DNA of 32,120 nt, from the NCBI GenBank assembly GCA_900547745.1, contig URHT01000021.1:1-32120 (forward strand). Direction: 5' to 3'. Position numbers and translations under genes: made by a program. The stretch is from an uncultured Eubacteriales bacterium (GTDB lineage: Bacteria > Bacillota > Clostridia > Oscillospirales > Oscillospiraceae). The notes below the pieces were generated by a model. The model was not told where the DNA came from, did not search any database, and worked only from the letters and a program-made list of their open reading frames with translations. Shown piece after piece: positions 9,702-17,819 of the stretch (the first letter of the stretch is position 1; the number at the start of each line of letters is the position of its first letter).

Positions 9702-9726
9702 TTTTCAGATTCGTTTTTCAGATTCG
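9702..9726. repeat. Short tandem repeat, 12-bp unit with 13-bp period
   Basis: TTTTCAGATTCG occurs at 9702-9713 and again at 9715-9726, in the 79-base gap between the two dehydrogenases and just upstream of the SD of the second. The same gap holds a GC-rich inverted repeat (GCGGCG/CGCCGC, about 9735-9765) without a following U run. This may be only a local duplication in an intercistronic spacer. Confidence 0.6.
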
Positions 9727-9766
9727 GATATTATGCGGCGGGGCGCCAGGGACGCCGCCGGTCAGC

Positions 9767-10816
9767 TCATGCGTCAAAGTCCAGAACGACCTTGAAGGCC
9801 TCCCGCGTTTCCAGCAGGTGCATGGCGCGGTCGATCTCCGTGAAGGGCACCACATGGGAGTAGAAATCCCGGGGATGCACCCTCCCCTGCTCGATCATCT
9901 CCACCGTCTCCGGCAGGATGTCATACTCGCCGTAGGGGAAATTCAGCATATGCAGGCGGGTGTTGTTCTGCAGGCGGCTGGCATCCAGCAGCGTGTCGCC
10001 GGACTTCAGAACACCCAGACCGCAGAGGGTGCCGCCCTGCTTCAGGTAGCCGCTGCCCTCCAGCACCACGGAGCTGCTGCCCACGGCGTCCACCACCAGA
10101 TCGAACCGCTCGCTGCCGATGGCCTCCGCCACGGAGACAGCATGGAAGTTGATGGTACGATCCGTGCCGGCCACGCGGACGGAGTTCTCCAGCCGCTCGG
10201 CCACGCCGTCGATGACGGTGACCTTCGCCGCGCCGCGCAGCTTCATGAACAACGCCAGCGCCGTGCCCATGGGGCCTGCGCCGTAGAACAGCACGCTGTC
10301 CCCCTGCTTCACACCGAAATTTTTGGCCGCGCTGTGGCACTCGCACAGGGACAGCAGCAGCGCCGCGTCCACAAAGTCGATCTTGTCGGAGAAGCGGCCC
10401 TGCTTCTTGTAAAACGGCACCTCCTCCGGCTTGCAGACGCCGTCCTCCACCATGGCCTGCTGGTCGCAGACCAGCCCGAACTGAGCCATGCCGCCATAGG
10501 TCTTGGTATAGCCGTTGCCCACGTCGGGGCGGAGATTGGGGTGGATAAACCGGTCGCCCACCTTGATGTGGCGCACCTTTTCGCCCACCTCCACCACCTC
10601 GCCGGCACCCTCGTGGCCCAGCACGGTGGGGTAACCGCGAAAGCCCTGCGCCGCCGTGGTCAGTCCGTGGATGATGCCGAAATCCGTGCCGGTGCAGAAG
10701 CCGCAGGCACGGACGCGGCACAGGCAGTCGTAGGGCCCCAGCTCCGGGACGGGGATGTCATCCGCCACCTTGACGACGTTCTTTTCAGTGACAACGATGC
10801 CCTTCATCAGTTTCAT
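9767..10816 (-). CDS. Zinc-type MDR dehydrogenase lacking the structural zinc lobe
   Basis: A 349-residue medium-chain dehydrogenase. Catalytic residues Cys41 (CGFCTGTD), His68 and Glu69 (GHEGAG) are present, with a canonical nucleotide site YGAGPMGTALALF (about 183-195). The four-cysteine structural zinc loop after GDRFIHPN is absent and replaced by a short loop, DVGNGYTKTYGG, as in some glucose/sugar dehydrogenase-like MDRs. The ATG at 10816 is chosen because AAGGAGG lies five bases upstream; a longer reading frame upstream is only overlap with the kinase gene. The start overlaps the kinase end by 32 bases, indicating translational coupling. It probably oxidises a sugar, polyol or derivative; if it acts at an anomeric carbon the product would be a lactone. 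Confidence 0.82.
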   Translation of the reverse strand: MKLMKGIVVTEKNVVKVADDIPVPELGPYDCLCRVRACGFCTGTDFGIIHGLTTAAQGFRGYPTVLGHEGAGEVVEVGEKVRHIKVGDRFIHPNLRPDVGNGYTKTYGGMAQFGLVCDQQAMVEDGVCKPEEVPFYKKQGRFSDKIDFVDAALLLSLCECHSAAKNFGVKQGDSVLFYGAGPMGTALALFMKLRGAAKVTVIDGVAERLENSVRVAGTDRTINFHAVSVAEAIGSERFDLVVDAVGSSSVVLEGSGYLKQGGTLCGLGVLKSGDTLLDASRLQNNTRLHMLNFPYGEYDILPETVEMIEQGRVHPRDFYSHVVPFTEIDRAMHLLETREAFKVVLDFDA

Positions 10817-12326
10817 GATGACCTCCTTGCATATGGATGCTTTCCAATCGTTCATTGACCGGGCGCAGTGTGCCGTATAGCCGGCAGTACACCCCATACA
10901 GCGCATCGTACAGCTGCCGCGTCCCGGCCCGGGGCGCGACCCGCTGCCCCAGCCGCCATGTGCGGCGCAGTGCGTCCGCCGCGTCGGCATAGACGCCGGC
11001 GCCGATGCCGGCCAGCAGCGCGGCGCCGAAGGCGGTACACTCCTGCACCGCCGGAACCTCGATCTCCGTGCCCAGCACGTCGGCCTTGATCTGGAGCCAC
11101 GCGGCGTTTTTCGTGCCGCCGCCGATGGATACCACCCGGCGGGGGCGGCCGCCTTGCAGCAGCTGCTCCACGCTGCGGCGCAGCTCAAACGCCACGCCCT
11201 CATACACGGCCTGCCGGAGATCCGCGTGGGTATGGCGGGCCTGAAGGCCCACGAACGCACCTTTGGAGACGGCATCGCGCTCCGGTGAGCTGCCGCCCCG
11301 CAGATGGGGCAGGAACAGCACCCCATTGGCGCCGGGGCAGGATGCGCCGCCCTCCTTCGCCGGGAATTCGCGGCGGAACCAGTCCACCGATGCACCGGAA
11401 GCGGGAATGCCGCTGGAAACGTAGAAGCGGCCCGGCGCCGTATGGTATCCGGCGTTGAAGCCCTGCGCACTGAGAGGCCGGGTGCCGGACAGCGTCTCGC
11501 TGCTGACCAGCACCTCCTCGCAGGTGCCGGAGGAGTCCAGCACGATGCCCGGCTCCACGGCGCCGGCGGCCAGCGCGCCGCAGATATGGTCATGACCACC
11601 GGCAAACACGGGCGTGCCGGCAGGCAGGCCGCAGCAGGCGGCAGCCGCCGCTGTCACCTCACCCACCTTTGTGCCGGAGGGAACCGCCGGCGGCAGAATG
11701 TCCGCCGGGATACCGGCGTGCGCCAGCAGCTCCCGCGACCATGTGCCGGAGGCCGCGTCCAGCAGCAGGGTGCGGGTAGCCAGAGACAGATCCATGGCGG
11801 ACGCACCGGTGAGGCGGAAGGCGATATAATCGGGGATGCAGTGCCAGCGGCGCATCTCCCCGAACACCTGCGGCTCGTGCTCCTTTAGCCACAGGAGCTT
11901 GTTGGCGGTGAAAATATGCTGGTTCTTCAGGCCGGTCACGGCGTAGAGCCGCTCCTCGCCGAAGGTGTCGCGCCACCAGGCAGGGTACTGCTCCGTCCGA
12001 GGGTCGAACCACGCGATCACCGGGTACAGGGGCCGGCCGGCGGCGTCCAGCGGAACCCCTGCCTCGCCCATGCCGGTGACGGCCAGACCGGCCAGACGGC
12101 TCCGGGCTTCGGCGGGCGCGGCGTCCAGCAGCTCCGTCAGAAGGCGGCAGCACAGACGCCACAGCTCCTCCGGGTCAAAGACACCGCCGCCGTCCGGCAG
12201 CAGCGTGATGGGAGACGGGCAGCGGGCCTCGCCCGCCGTGTTCCCCTGCTCGTCAAACAGAAGGGCCTTGACATTGGTGGTTCCCATGTCGATGCCGATC
12301 AGATACCGCAATGCGTCACGTCCCAC
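10785..12326 (-). CDS. FGGY-family carbohydrate kinase (xylulokinase-like)
   Basis: A 513-residue FGGY kinase. The N-terminal ATPase fold starts with YLIGIDMGTTNVKALLFD, and the putative catalytic base is Asp246 in AGGHDHICGA. The C-terminal domain carries VVSIGGGTKNAAWLQIKADVLG and AFGAALLAG, as in xylulokinases and glycerol kinases. It would phosphorylate a ketose or polyol produced by the adjacent dehydrogenases. The start is ambiguous. GTG at 12326 has a GGGGA about 11 bases upstream, while a TTG at 12311 would begin nearer the family norm and has GGGA nine bases upstream. The last roughly 15 residues lie in the overlap with the next gene. Exact sugar not determinable. Confidence 0.87.
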   Translation of the reverse strand: MGRDALRYLIGIDMGTTNVKALLFDEQGNTAGEARCPSPITLLPDGGGVFDPEELWRLCCRLLTELLDAAPAEARSRLAGLAVTGMGEAGVPLDAAGRPLYPVIAWFDPRTEQYPAWWRDTFGEERLYAVTGLKNQHIFTANKLLWLKEHEPQVFGEMRRWHCIPDYIAFRLTGASAMDLSLATRTLLLDAASGTWSRELLAHAGIPADILPPAVPSGTKVGEVTAAAAACCGLPAGTPVFAGGHDHICGALAAGAVEPGIVLDSSGTCEEVLVSSETLSGTRPLSAQGFNAGYHTAPGRFYVSSGIPASGASVDWFRREFPAKEGGASCPGANGVLFLPHLRGGSSPERDAVSKGAFVGLQARHTHADLRQAVYEGVAFELRRSVEQLLQGGRPRRVVSIGGGTKNAAWLQIKADVLGTEIEVPAVQECTAFGAALLAGIGAGVYADAADALRRTWRLGQRVAPRAGTRQLYDALYGVYCRLYGTLRPVNERLESIHMQGGHHETDEGHRCH

Positions 12327-12368
12327 AGTTCATCACATCCCCATCGTATTTTTTCCGGGCCGCGCCGC

Positions 12369-13211
12369 TCAATAGCGGCCGTTGGCCCCGCACAGGCGTA
12401 TCCAGTCCTTGACCACCGGCTTGATGGCGGCCTTTACCGGGTACAGAACCTCTGAAACGTTGGGGGCGGCGGTCTTTTCCAGCTGGCGGCGCAGCTCCGC
12501 CAGATAGGTGGCGTGGAGCTGCGTACCAACGTTGACCTTGGCCATACCGTTGCAGATGCAGGCGCGAACCGTCTCGGCGGGGACGCCTGTACCGCCGTGC
12601 AGCACCAACGGGATGGCGACGGCGGCGTTGACCTCGACGAGGCGCTGGATGTTGATGCGGGGCGCCTCCTTATAGAAGCCATGGGCCGTGCCGATGCCGA
12701 CGGCCAGAGAGTCCACGCCGGTCTCCTCGGCCATGCGCACCGCGTCGGCCACCTGCACCAGATACTCGTCTCCCTCGTAGGTGCCCTCCACGTTGCGGCC
12801 AAGGATGCGGCCGATCTCCGCTTCCACCACCACGCCGTATTTGTGGGCGTATTCCACTACCTCACGGGTCTTGGCAATGTTCTCCTCCAGCGGGCACATG
12901 GAGGCATCGATCATAACGGACATATAGCCGCAGTCCACCGCCTGCTTGCACAGCTCCACAGAGCTGGAGTGATCCAGATGGTTGATGATGTGACCGCCGG
13001 TCTGTTCATACGCCGTGCGGCCCATGGCCCCCAGATAGGGCAGGCCTACCGTCTCCGCCACCCGCATATTGCTGGCGATATAGACCGTGGCGCGCTCCTC
13101 GGCGGCCGCCTCCACGATGCCCTCCAGCTCCCAGATGTCGGAATAGTTGAAAGCGGGGACGGCATAGCCCTCCCGGTCGGCAGTTTGCAGTACGTGGTTG
13201 ATGCTGTTCAT
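12369..13211 (-). CDS. Class II ketose-bisphosphate aldolase (GatY/KbaY/FbaA family)
   Basis: A 280-residue class II aldolase. Asp80 and His81 (INHLDHSSS), Glu132 (VEAEIG), His177 (GTAHGFYK) and His205 (LVLHGGTG) form the catalytic/zinc set. NVGT (227-230) is the phosphate-binding loop. It would cleave a ketose (bis)phosphate to dihydroxyacetone phosphate plus an aldehyde, for example fructose-, tagatose- or sedoheptulose-bisphosphate or a ketose-1-phosphate. The ATG at 13211 is preferred over the upstream ATG at 13277. AGAGGGG precedes it, the longer version adds 22 lysine-rich non-homologous residues, and the -10 box (13258-13263) lies inside that extension. First gene of the long catabolic operon. 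Confidence 0.88.
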   Translation of the reverse strand: MNSINHVLQTADREGYAVPAFNYSDIWELEGIVEAAAEERATVYIASNMRVAETVGLPYLGAMGRTAYEQTGGHIINHLDHSSSVELCKQAVDCGYMSVMIDASMCPLEENIAKTREVVEYAHKYGVVVEAEIGRILGRNVEGTYEGDEYLVQVADAVRMAEETGVDSLAVGIGTAHGFYKEAPRINIQRLVEVNAAVAIPLVLHGGTGVPAETVRACICNGMAKVNVGTQLHATYLAELRRQLEKTAAPNVSEVLYPVKAAIKPVVKDWIRLCGANGRY

Positions 13212-13230
13212 GACACCCCTCTTTTCAGGT

Positions 13231-13250
13231 TTTGATTTCTTTTGATTCGT
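13231..13250. repeat. 10-bp phased direct repeat in the aldolase 5' leader
   Basis: Two near-identical 10-mers, TTTGATTTCT (13231-13240) and TTTGATTCGT (13241-13250), lie between the -10 box and the SD. Ten bases downstream another phased pair follows, CTATCATTTT/CTATCATTTA (13261-13280). The helical phasing looks like a multi-site operator for a DeoR-family protein. The weaker resemblance of this pair to the main operator makes its function uncertain. Confidence 0.45.
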
Positions 13251-13257
13251 CATGTGT

Positions 13258-13286
13258 ATGCTATCATTTTCTATCATTTATGTCAA
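13258..13286 (-). promoter_or_regulatory. Promoter of the aldolase-to-etfB operon with overlapping operator
   Basis: On the minus strand TTGACA (13286-13281) is followed by a 17-base spacer and TAGCAT (13263-13258). The spacer consists almost entirely of the 10-bp-phased repeat that makes up the putative operator at 13261-13284, so bound repressor would cover both hexamers. The operator is highly similar to two sites at the lactonase/transporter promoter. Transcription would begin near 13250. Confidence 0.7.
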
Positions 13287-13401
13287 GATAGATTTGCGTT
13301 TGCGGAGCGGCTTCTTTTGCTTTTTTGCAGGCACAATGGATATTTGCCCCGCTTATCGTTGAATTTTCCCCGTAATTTCAAGGAAAATCGTGATATAGCG
13401 A

Positions 13402-13430
13402 TTGACTTTTATTGTTGAGTAAGATATACT
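13402..13430 (+). promoter_or_regulatory. Promoter of the deoR-family gene
   Basis: TTGACT (13402-13407), a 17-base spacer and TATACT (13425-13430) form a near-consensus sigma-A promoter 41 bases before the regulator's ATG. An inverted repeat AATCG-N8-CGATT (13386-13403) overlaps the -35 and could be an autoregulatory site. The divergent promoters are about 115 bases apart. Confidence 0.75.
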
Positions 13431-13471
13431 AAATGACGGAAAATCCAAAATTGTGATAGGTGAAAATAAAA

Positions 13472-14239
13472 ATGCCGAATTTAAATAAGAGACAGGGTGA
13501 TATTTACCATATCATCCAAGAACGGGAGTCCGTTGAAGTACACGATCTCATCGCTATGTTTGACGTATCCGCCGCCACCATACGCAAGGACCTGACGCTG
13601 CTGGAGCAATCGGGTCTGGTGTTCCGCACACACGGCGAGGTACACATTGCCAACCAGAATGAGCGCATTCTCTCCTTCGAGTCCCGCAGCAGCCTGCGGA
13701 CAGAGGCCAAAAAGGCCATTGCACAGGAGGCCGTGAAGACCATTCACGAGGGGGACAGCATCATTTTGGACTCCGGCAGCACTACATTGGCTATTGCCGA
13801 GCTGCTCCGGGACTTCCAGCACCTGACCGTGATCACCAACTCCGTGCCGGCGGCACTGACGCTGAACAACACGCAGCTGCTGGTCATTATGGTGGGCGGC
13901 ATCCTGCACGGGCAGAACCTGTCCATCCAGGGGCCGGAGGCGGAGAAGTATCTCTCTCAGATCGAGGCAGACAAGGCCTTCATCTGCTCCAGCGGTGTCC
14001 GGAAGGACGTGGGACTGGTGACCTCCAATTCACTGGAGGGCCGGGTGAAGCACTGCATGATCAAGGCCGCCCACAAGGTATACGCTGTGCTGGATTCGGC
14101 CAAGTTCACCACCGGCGGCATCGACCTGTTCGCGGACTTCAGCGAGCTGGACTGCGTCATCACCGAAAAGCCCATTCAGGATCCGGCCATTCAGGCGCGG
14201 CTGCAGGCGCTGGGCACGGAAGTGATCGTGGCGGAATAA
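13472..14239 (+). CDS. DeoR-family transcriptional regulator
   Basis: A 255-residue DeoR/GlpR-type repressor. An N-terminal winged helix-turn-helix (about 3-57: NKRQGDIYHIIQ, then VSAATIRKDLTLLEQSGLVFRTHGE) is joined to a DeoRC sugar-phosphate sensor domain. That domain has DSGSTT, ITNSVPAA and VGGILHG, and its typical C-terminal part contains SLEGRVKHCMIKAAHKVYAVLDSAKF. ATG at 13472 is favoured over GTG at 13460 because AGGTGA lies eight bases before it. Family knowledge: such proteins repress sugar operons and are released by a phosphorylated intermediate. It is transcribed divergently from the aldolase operon, and lies between two operons sharing an operator with T-rich 10-bp repeats, similar in style to TTTC-rich AgaR-type sites. 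Confidence 0.9.
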   Translation: MPNLNKRQGDIYHIIQERESVEVHDLIAMFDVSAATIRKDLTLLEQSGLVFRTHGEVHIANQNERILSFESRSSLRTEAKKAIAQEAVKTIHEGDSIILDSGSTTLAIAELLRDFQHLTVITNSVPAALTLNNTQLLVIMVGGILHGQNLSIQGPEAEKYLSQIEADKAFICSSGVRKDVGLVTSNSLEGRVKHCMIKAAHKVYAVLDSAKFTTGGIDLFADFSELDCVITEKPIQDPAIQARLQALGTEVIVAE

Positions 14240-14241
14240 GG

Positions 14242-14259
14242 GACGGCGGCCACGCCGTC
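14242..14259 (+). other. Small hairpin directly after the deoR stop
   Basis: GACGGCG (14242-14248) and CGCCGTC (14253-14259) can pair around a GCCA loop immediately after the TAA. There is no U run, so it may only protect the 3' end ahead of the larger terminator at 14280. Confidence 0.45.
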
Positions 14260-14279
14260 AGCTGATCGGCGCAATCATA

Positions 14280-14322
14280 AAGAAACGCACGGCGAATCGG
14301 AACGATCCGCCGTGCGTTTCTT
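14280..14322. terminator. Bidirectional terminator between deoR and the lactonase operon
   Basis: A perfect 15-bp stem (14280-14294 with 14308-14322) beginning AAGAAACGCACGGCG encloses a 13-base loop. It sits between two convergent genes. The stem bases are A/T-rich on the outside, giving UUUCUU on either strand, although no extended U tract follows. Confidence 0.75.
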
Positions 14323-14378
14323 GTGTGCAGCGCGGGGGTGCGCCGCAGGGTCGATGTCAGCGGCGGAGGCCGAACCGC

Positions 14379-15200
14379 TCACTTATAGAATATGGGGCAC
14401 TTTTCCAGTGTCTCGAACTGCGCCAGATCGTGAGGGAAGATGATCCGCGCATTGTACTTGCGCTGGAGGCGGCGGAGCTTTTCCACGCTTTTCTGGAAGC
14501 CCAGACTGTCATAGACGATGCCGGGAGCGATGGCGGGAGGCCCGTAGTTCTTGGCGGTGTAGACTGCGTCGCTGGGGAAGATCACCGTCTCGTTTTCCAG
14601 ATGCACCACCAGCCCCAGCACTGCCGGAGTGTGACCGGGCAGCTCAATGGCCTCGATGCCCTCCACAAGCTCCTGATCGCCCTCGATCAGCTGGTAGCTG
14701 ATGCCGTCAAAGTGCATATTCTCCTTGATAAAAACGTAGTCCTCCTTGTCGTAGAACTGGTGCGTCTCCTTCAGGGCGTTGACATAGTCCTTTTCGTAGG
14801 TGATAACGTTCCGGCCCGCCTTGGTAAAGGAAAAGAAGCCCAGACCTCCGTTGTGATCGTGATGGGAATGGGAGAGGATCAGCATATCAATGTCGGCCGG
14901 GGTCAGACCCAGCTGGCCCAGACGGTAATCGATGAAATCCTCGCGCTTGATGTCAAAATAGATGTTGTTCCGCATGGCCTGGGACAGGCGATCCTTTTCG
15001 TCGCCGGGACAGTTGCCGGTATCGTAGAGGATGTAGCCGGCAGTGGGGTGCCTGAACAGCACAGCCATCACGGGAACGCGCTCCCAGACGGCCTGCGGGT
15101 GCTTATTTGCTACAGTACCGATATTCTTGCCGGCATAGCTGATGGACTCGTCATGCTCCAGATAGCCCATGGGGAGAATGGTGAAGGACAGGCCTTTCAT
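14379..15200 (-). CDS. MBL-fold lactonase-like hydrolase (AiiA/AttM family), copy 1
   Basis: A 273-residue metallo-beta-lactamase-fold hydrolase. The dinuclear metal set is complete: His111, His113, Asp115 and His116 (SHSHHDH), His190 (LPGHTP), Asp211 (PSDAV) and His257 (FPHD). Tyr230 may take the place of the AiiA active-site tyrosine. These ligands match N-acyl homoserine lactonases and AttM/BlcC gamma-butyrolactonase in order and spacing. There is no signal peptide, so it acts in the cytosol. It is the last gene of the transporter operon, 35 bases after the permease. AAAGGAGG lies about nine bases before its ATG. The likely substrate is a lactone of an imported sugar-like compound or gamma-butyrolactone; quorum quenching is less likely given the context. 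Confidence 0.85.
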   Translation of the reverse strand: MKGLSFTILPMGYLEHDESISYAGKNIGTVANKHPQAVWERVPVMAVLFRHPTAGYILYDTGNCPGDEKDRLSQAMRNNIYFDIKREDFIDYRLGQLGLTPADIDMLILSHSHHDHNGGLGFFSFTKAGRNVITYEKDYVNALKETHQFYDKEDYVFIKENMHFDGISYQLIEGDQELVEGIEAIELPGHTPAVLGLVVHLENETVIFPSDAVYTAKNYGPPAIAPGIVYDSLGFQKSVEKLRRLQRKYNARIIFPHDLAQFETLEKCPIFYK

Positions 15201-15235
15201 CTTACGGTTCCTCCTTTACGGTGTGGCGGATATGG

Positions 15236-16192
15236 TCAGGACGACGACTTGCGGAGATTGCTCATGGTCACGGCGAACAGCAGCACCAGACCGTTGATGA
15301 TCCACTGCAGGTACTGGTTGATGTTCAGCATGGTCATGCCGTTGGCCAGCACGCCCATGATACAGGCGCCCACAAACACATTGACCACCTTGCCCTTGCC
15401 GCCGTTGACGCTGATGCCGCCCAGAACGGTGGCGGTAATGACGTCCATCTCGAAGCCGCTGCCCACGGAAGGCTGGCCGGAGCCAAGGCGGGCGGCCATC
15501 AGCACACCGGCAATGGCCGCGAACACGCCGCTGAACACATAGGTGCCGGTGATGGTCCACTTGGTGTTGATGCCGGAGAGGCGGGCCGCCTCCTCGTTGC
15601 CGCCGGACAGGTAGACACGGCGGCCCAGATACGTCTTGTCCAGATACCACCACGCCAGCACGTACAGCGCCACCGTGATAATCAGAGGGACGGGAATGAC
15701 GCCGAAAATGTAGCCCTGTCCGAGGAACTTATAGGTGGCGGACAGGTTCTTCACGGGAACGGCGTTGGTCAGCAGATAGGCAATGCCCTTGAGGATGGTC
15801 TGGGTCGCCAGCGTGGCGATAAGGGCAGGGATATGCAGCCGGGTGACGGCGGCGCCGTTGATGAGGCCGAACAGCGCGCCGATCAGCAGCGTGATAACCA
15901 CCGCGATCCACAGGGGCAGGCCCACATCGGCGGACAGCTTGGCGCACAGCACGCCGGCCATGGCCAGCATGGAGCCAACGGAAATGTCGATGCCGCCGGT
16001 GAGCATGACCAGCGTCATGCCGATGGCCGCAATGCCGGTGAAGGACATCTGACGGCCCACGCTGAGAATGTTGCCCAGCGTCAGGAAGGACTTGCTTGCC
16101 AGGGAGAAGATGAGAAACTCGATGACAAGGATGAAGAATACGCCATACGTGCTGTACAAGTTGGCAAACGAGAGCTTTGCTTTTTTATCCAT
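15236..16192 (-). CDS. Ribose/sugar ABC transporter permease (RbsC family)
   Basis: A 318-residue BPD_transp_2 permease with about nine or ten hydrophobic segments. Family blocks GIAAIGMTLVMLTGGIDISVGS, GLINGAAVTRLHIPALIATLAT and GGNEEAARLSGINTKWT are present. It forms the membrane channel for the RbsA-type ATPase and the binding protein encoded upstream. The ATG at 16192 is chosen because AGGTGA precedes it by five bases; GTG at 16201 and a TTG overlapping the ATPase stop are weaker alternatives. The family imports pentoses, hexoses, polyols and autoinducer-2, so the substrate cannot be named. Confidence 0.9.
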   Translation of the reverse strand: MDKKAKLSFANLYSTYGVFFILVIEFLIFSLASKSFLTLGNILSVGRQMSFTGIAAIGMTLVMLTGGIDISVGSMLAMAGVLCAKLSADVGLPLWIAVVITLLIGALFGLINGAAVTRLHIPALIATLATQTILKGIAYLLTNAVPVKNLSATYKFLGQGYIFGVIPVPLIITVALYVLAWWYLDKTYLGRRVYLSGGNEEAARLSGINTKWTITGTYVFSGVFAAIAGVLMAARLGSGQPSVGSGFEMDVITATVLGGISVNGGKGKVVNVFVGACIMGVLANGMTMLNINQYLQWIINGLVLLFAVTMSNLRKSSS

Positions 16193-16212
16193 ACGGTTCA
16201 CCTGTAATCCTC

Positions 16213-17712
16213 TCAAATACCTGTTGTGATATTGGATGCGTAGCTCATCAGAAGGTTCTGGGTGGCCTCCGCGCCGGACAGCTCGCCGGTGACGGCGCCC
16301 TCGTACATGACGATGATGCGGTCCGACATACCCAGAACCTCCTCCATTTCAGAGGAGATGAGGATGATAGCCTTGCCCTGCTGGCGGAGCTTGTCCATCA
16401 GGACGTAGATCTCCGCCTTGGCGCCCACGTCGATACCGCGGGTCGGCTCATCGAAGAAAATGATGTCCGGCTGTGCCGCCAGCCACTTGGTCAGCACGAT
16501 CTTCTGCTGGTTGCCGCCGGACAGACTGCTGACCATGTGATCGATAGAGCCCAGCTTAATGGACAGCGACTGGATATACTCGTTGGCCAGCTGACGCTCC
16601 TTTCTGGGGGAGACGGTGAAGAAGCTGCTGATGTCCTTCTGACGCAGCAGCGTCATATTGGACTTGATGGGCTGATCCAGATGGACGCCCTGACGCTTCC
16701 GATCCTCCGGGATCATGCCGATGCCCATGGCAATGGCCTGCGCCGGTTTATGTATGTCGACTTTTTTTCCGTTGATATAGATCTCACCGGAGTCGATTTT
16801 GTCCGCGCCGAATATCGCTCTGACGATCTCCGTCCTGCCGGAGCCCACCAGACCCGCAAAGCCCAGAATCTCGCCCTTGCGCAGCGTGAAGGATACGTCC
16901 TTGACCTTGCCGGTACAAAGATGCCGAACCTCCAGTGCTACATCGCCGGCCTGCGTGGTGCGGGGCGGAAACTCCGTGCCCAGTTCGCGGCCGACCATCA
17001 GGGTGATGATCTCCTTCTGCGTGGTCTCCGCCGTGTTCAGGGTGGTGATGACATGGCCGTCACGCATGATGGACACACGGTCGGAGAGCGTCATGATCTC
17101 ATCCATACGATGAGAGATGTAAATGATGGTGATGCCTTCCTCTTTCAGTCTCTTGATGAGATCCAGAAGCGTACCGATCTCCTTGTTGGTCAGAGCCGCC
17201 GTGGGCTCGTCCATCACAAGCACCTTGCAGTTGTCCTTCAGAGCCTTGGCAATCTCCACCAGCTGGCACTGCGCCACCGACAGGTTGCGGGGCAGCTGGC
17301 GGGGATCAATGTCCACGTCCATCTTGGCAAACAGCTCCTTGGAGCGGCGGATCATCTCCTTCTTGTCGACGATGATCCCCTGTTTTCTGATCTCACTTCC
17401 GATGAAGATGTTCTCATACACCGGAACGTCGTTGACCATGTTGAATTCCTGATAGATCATGCTGATGCCGGCCGCCCGGGACTCAGAGGGCGTGAGGTGC
17501 CTGTACGCCGTACCGTCGATGTAGACGGTGCCCTCGGTGGGGGCGATAGCGCCCGACAGGATTTTGCAGAACGTCGACTTTCCCGCGCCGTTTTCTCCGG
17601 CCAGCGCATGAACCTCTCCCCTGCGGAAGGAGAGATCGGCTCCGGCCAGCGCAATGGTGCCGCCGTATACTTTTTTGATTCCGCTGGTTCTGATGATGTC
17701 TGTCTCGTTCAT
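16213..17712 (-). CDS. Sugar ABC transporter ATP-binding protein, duplicated (RbsA family)
   Basis: A 499-residue protein with two tandem ABC domains. The first has an intact Walker A GENGAGKST, signature LSVAQCQLVEIAKAL and Walker B VLVMDEPTAAL. The second has the usual degenerate Walker A (GLVGSGRTEI), signature LSGGNQQKIVL and IIFFDEPTRGIDVG. This asymmetry is normal in RbsA/MglA/XylG. It energises uptake with the adjacent permease and lipoprotein. CAGGAG lies about seven bases before the ATG at 17712. A large intercistronic hairpin separates it from the binding-protein gene. Confidence 0.92.
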   Translation of the reverse strand: MNETDIIRTSGIKKVYGGTIALAGADLSFRRGEVHALAGENGAGKSTFCKILSGAIAPTEGTVYIDGTAYRHLTPSESRAAGISMIYQEFNMVNDVPVYENIFIGSEIRKQGIIVDKKEMIRRSKELFAKMDVDIDPRQLPRNLSVAQCQLVEIAKALKDNCKVLVMDEPTAALTNKEIGTLLDLIKRLKEEGITIIYISHRMDEIMTLSDRVSIMRDGHVITTLNTAETTQKEIITLMVGRELGTEFPPRTTQAGDVALEVRHLCTGKVKDVSFTLRKGEILGFAGLVGSGRTEIVRAIFGADKIDSGEIYINGKKVDIHKPAQAIAMGIGMIPEDRKRQGVHLDQPIKSNMTLLRQKDISSFFTVSPRKERQLANEYIQSLSIKLGSIDHMVSSLSGGNQQKIVLTKWLAAQPDIIFFDEPTRGIDVGAKAEIYVLMDKLRQQGKAIILISSEMEEVLGMSDRIIVMYEGAVTGELSGAEATQNLLMSYASNITTGI

Positions 17713-17727
17713 AATGCGCTCCTGCTA

Positions 17728-17781
17728 ACAGAATACGGACGCGCATATCATGCTCGCCATAATATGCGCTCCGTATCCTGT
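17728..17781 (-). other. Intercistronic hairpin between binding-protein and ATPase genes
   Basis: Arms 17728-17748 and 17762-17781 are complementary over 19 of about 20 bases with one bulge. They contain ATACGGA and GCGCATAT with their complements, around a 13-base loop. No U run follows, so it is more likely an mRNA-stabilising or attenuating structure than a full terminator. Such hairpins commonly keep binding-protein mRNA in excess over the membrane components. The rest of the 107-base gap has no other signal. Confidence 0.75.
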
Positions 17782-17819
17782 TCGGTCATATGGTTTTCAT
17801 GCCGGCGGGCTGCCGGGGG

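Noticed and set aside
13212..13277. Longer aldolase start at 13277 and longer lactonase start at 19833
   Set aside because: Both extensions pass through promoter or operator sequence, add unconserved residues and lack an SD; the internal ATGs at 13211 and 19749 have good SD sites.
13212..13459. Catabolite-responsive (cre) site in the divergent intergenic region
   Set aside because: No stretch matched the WTGNAANCGNWNNCA pattern well enough.
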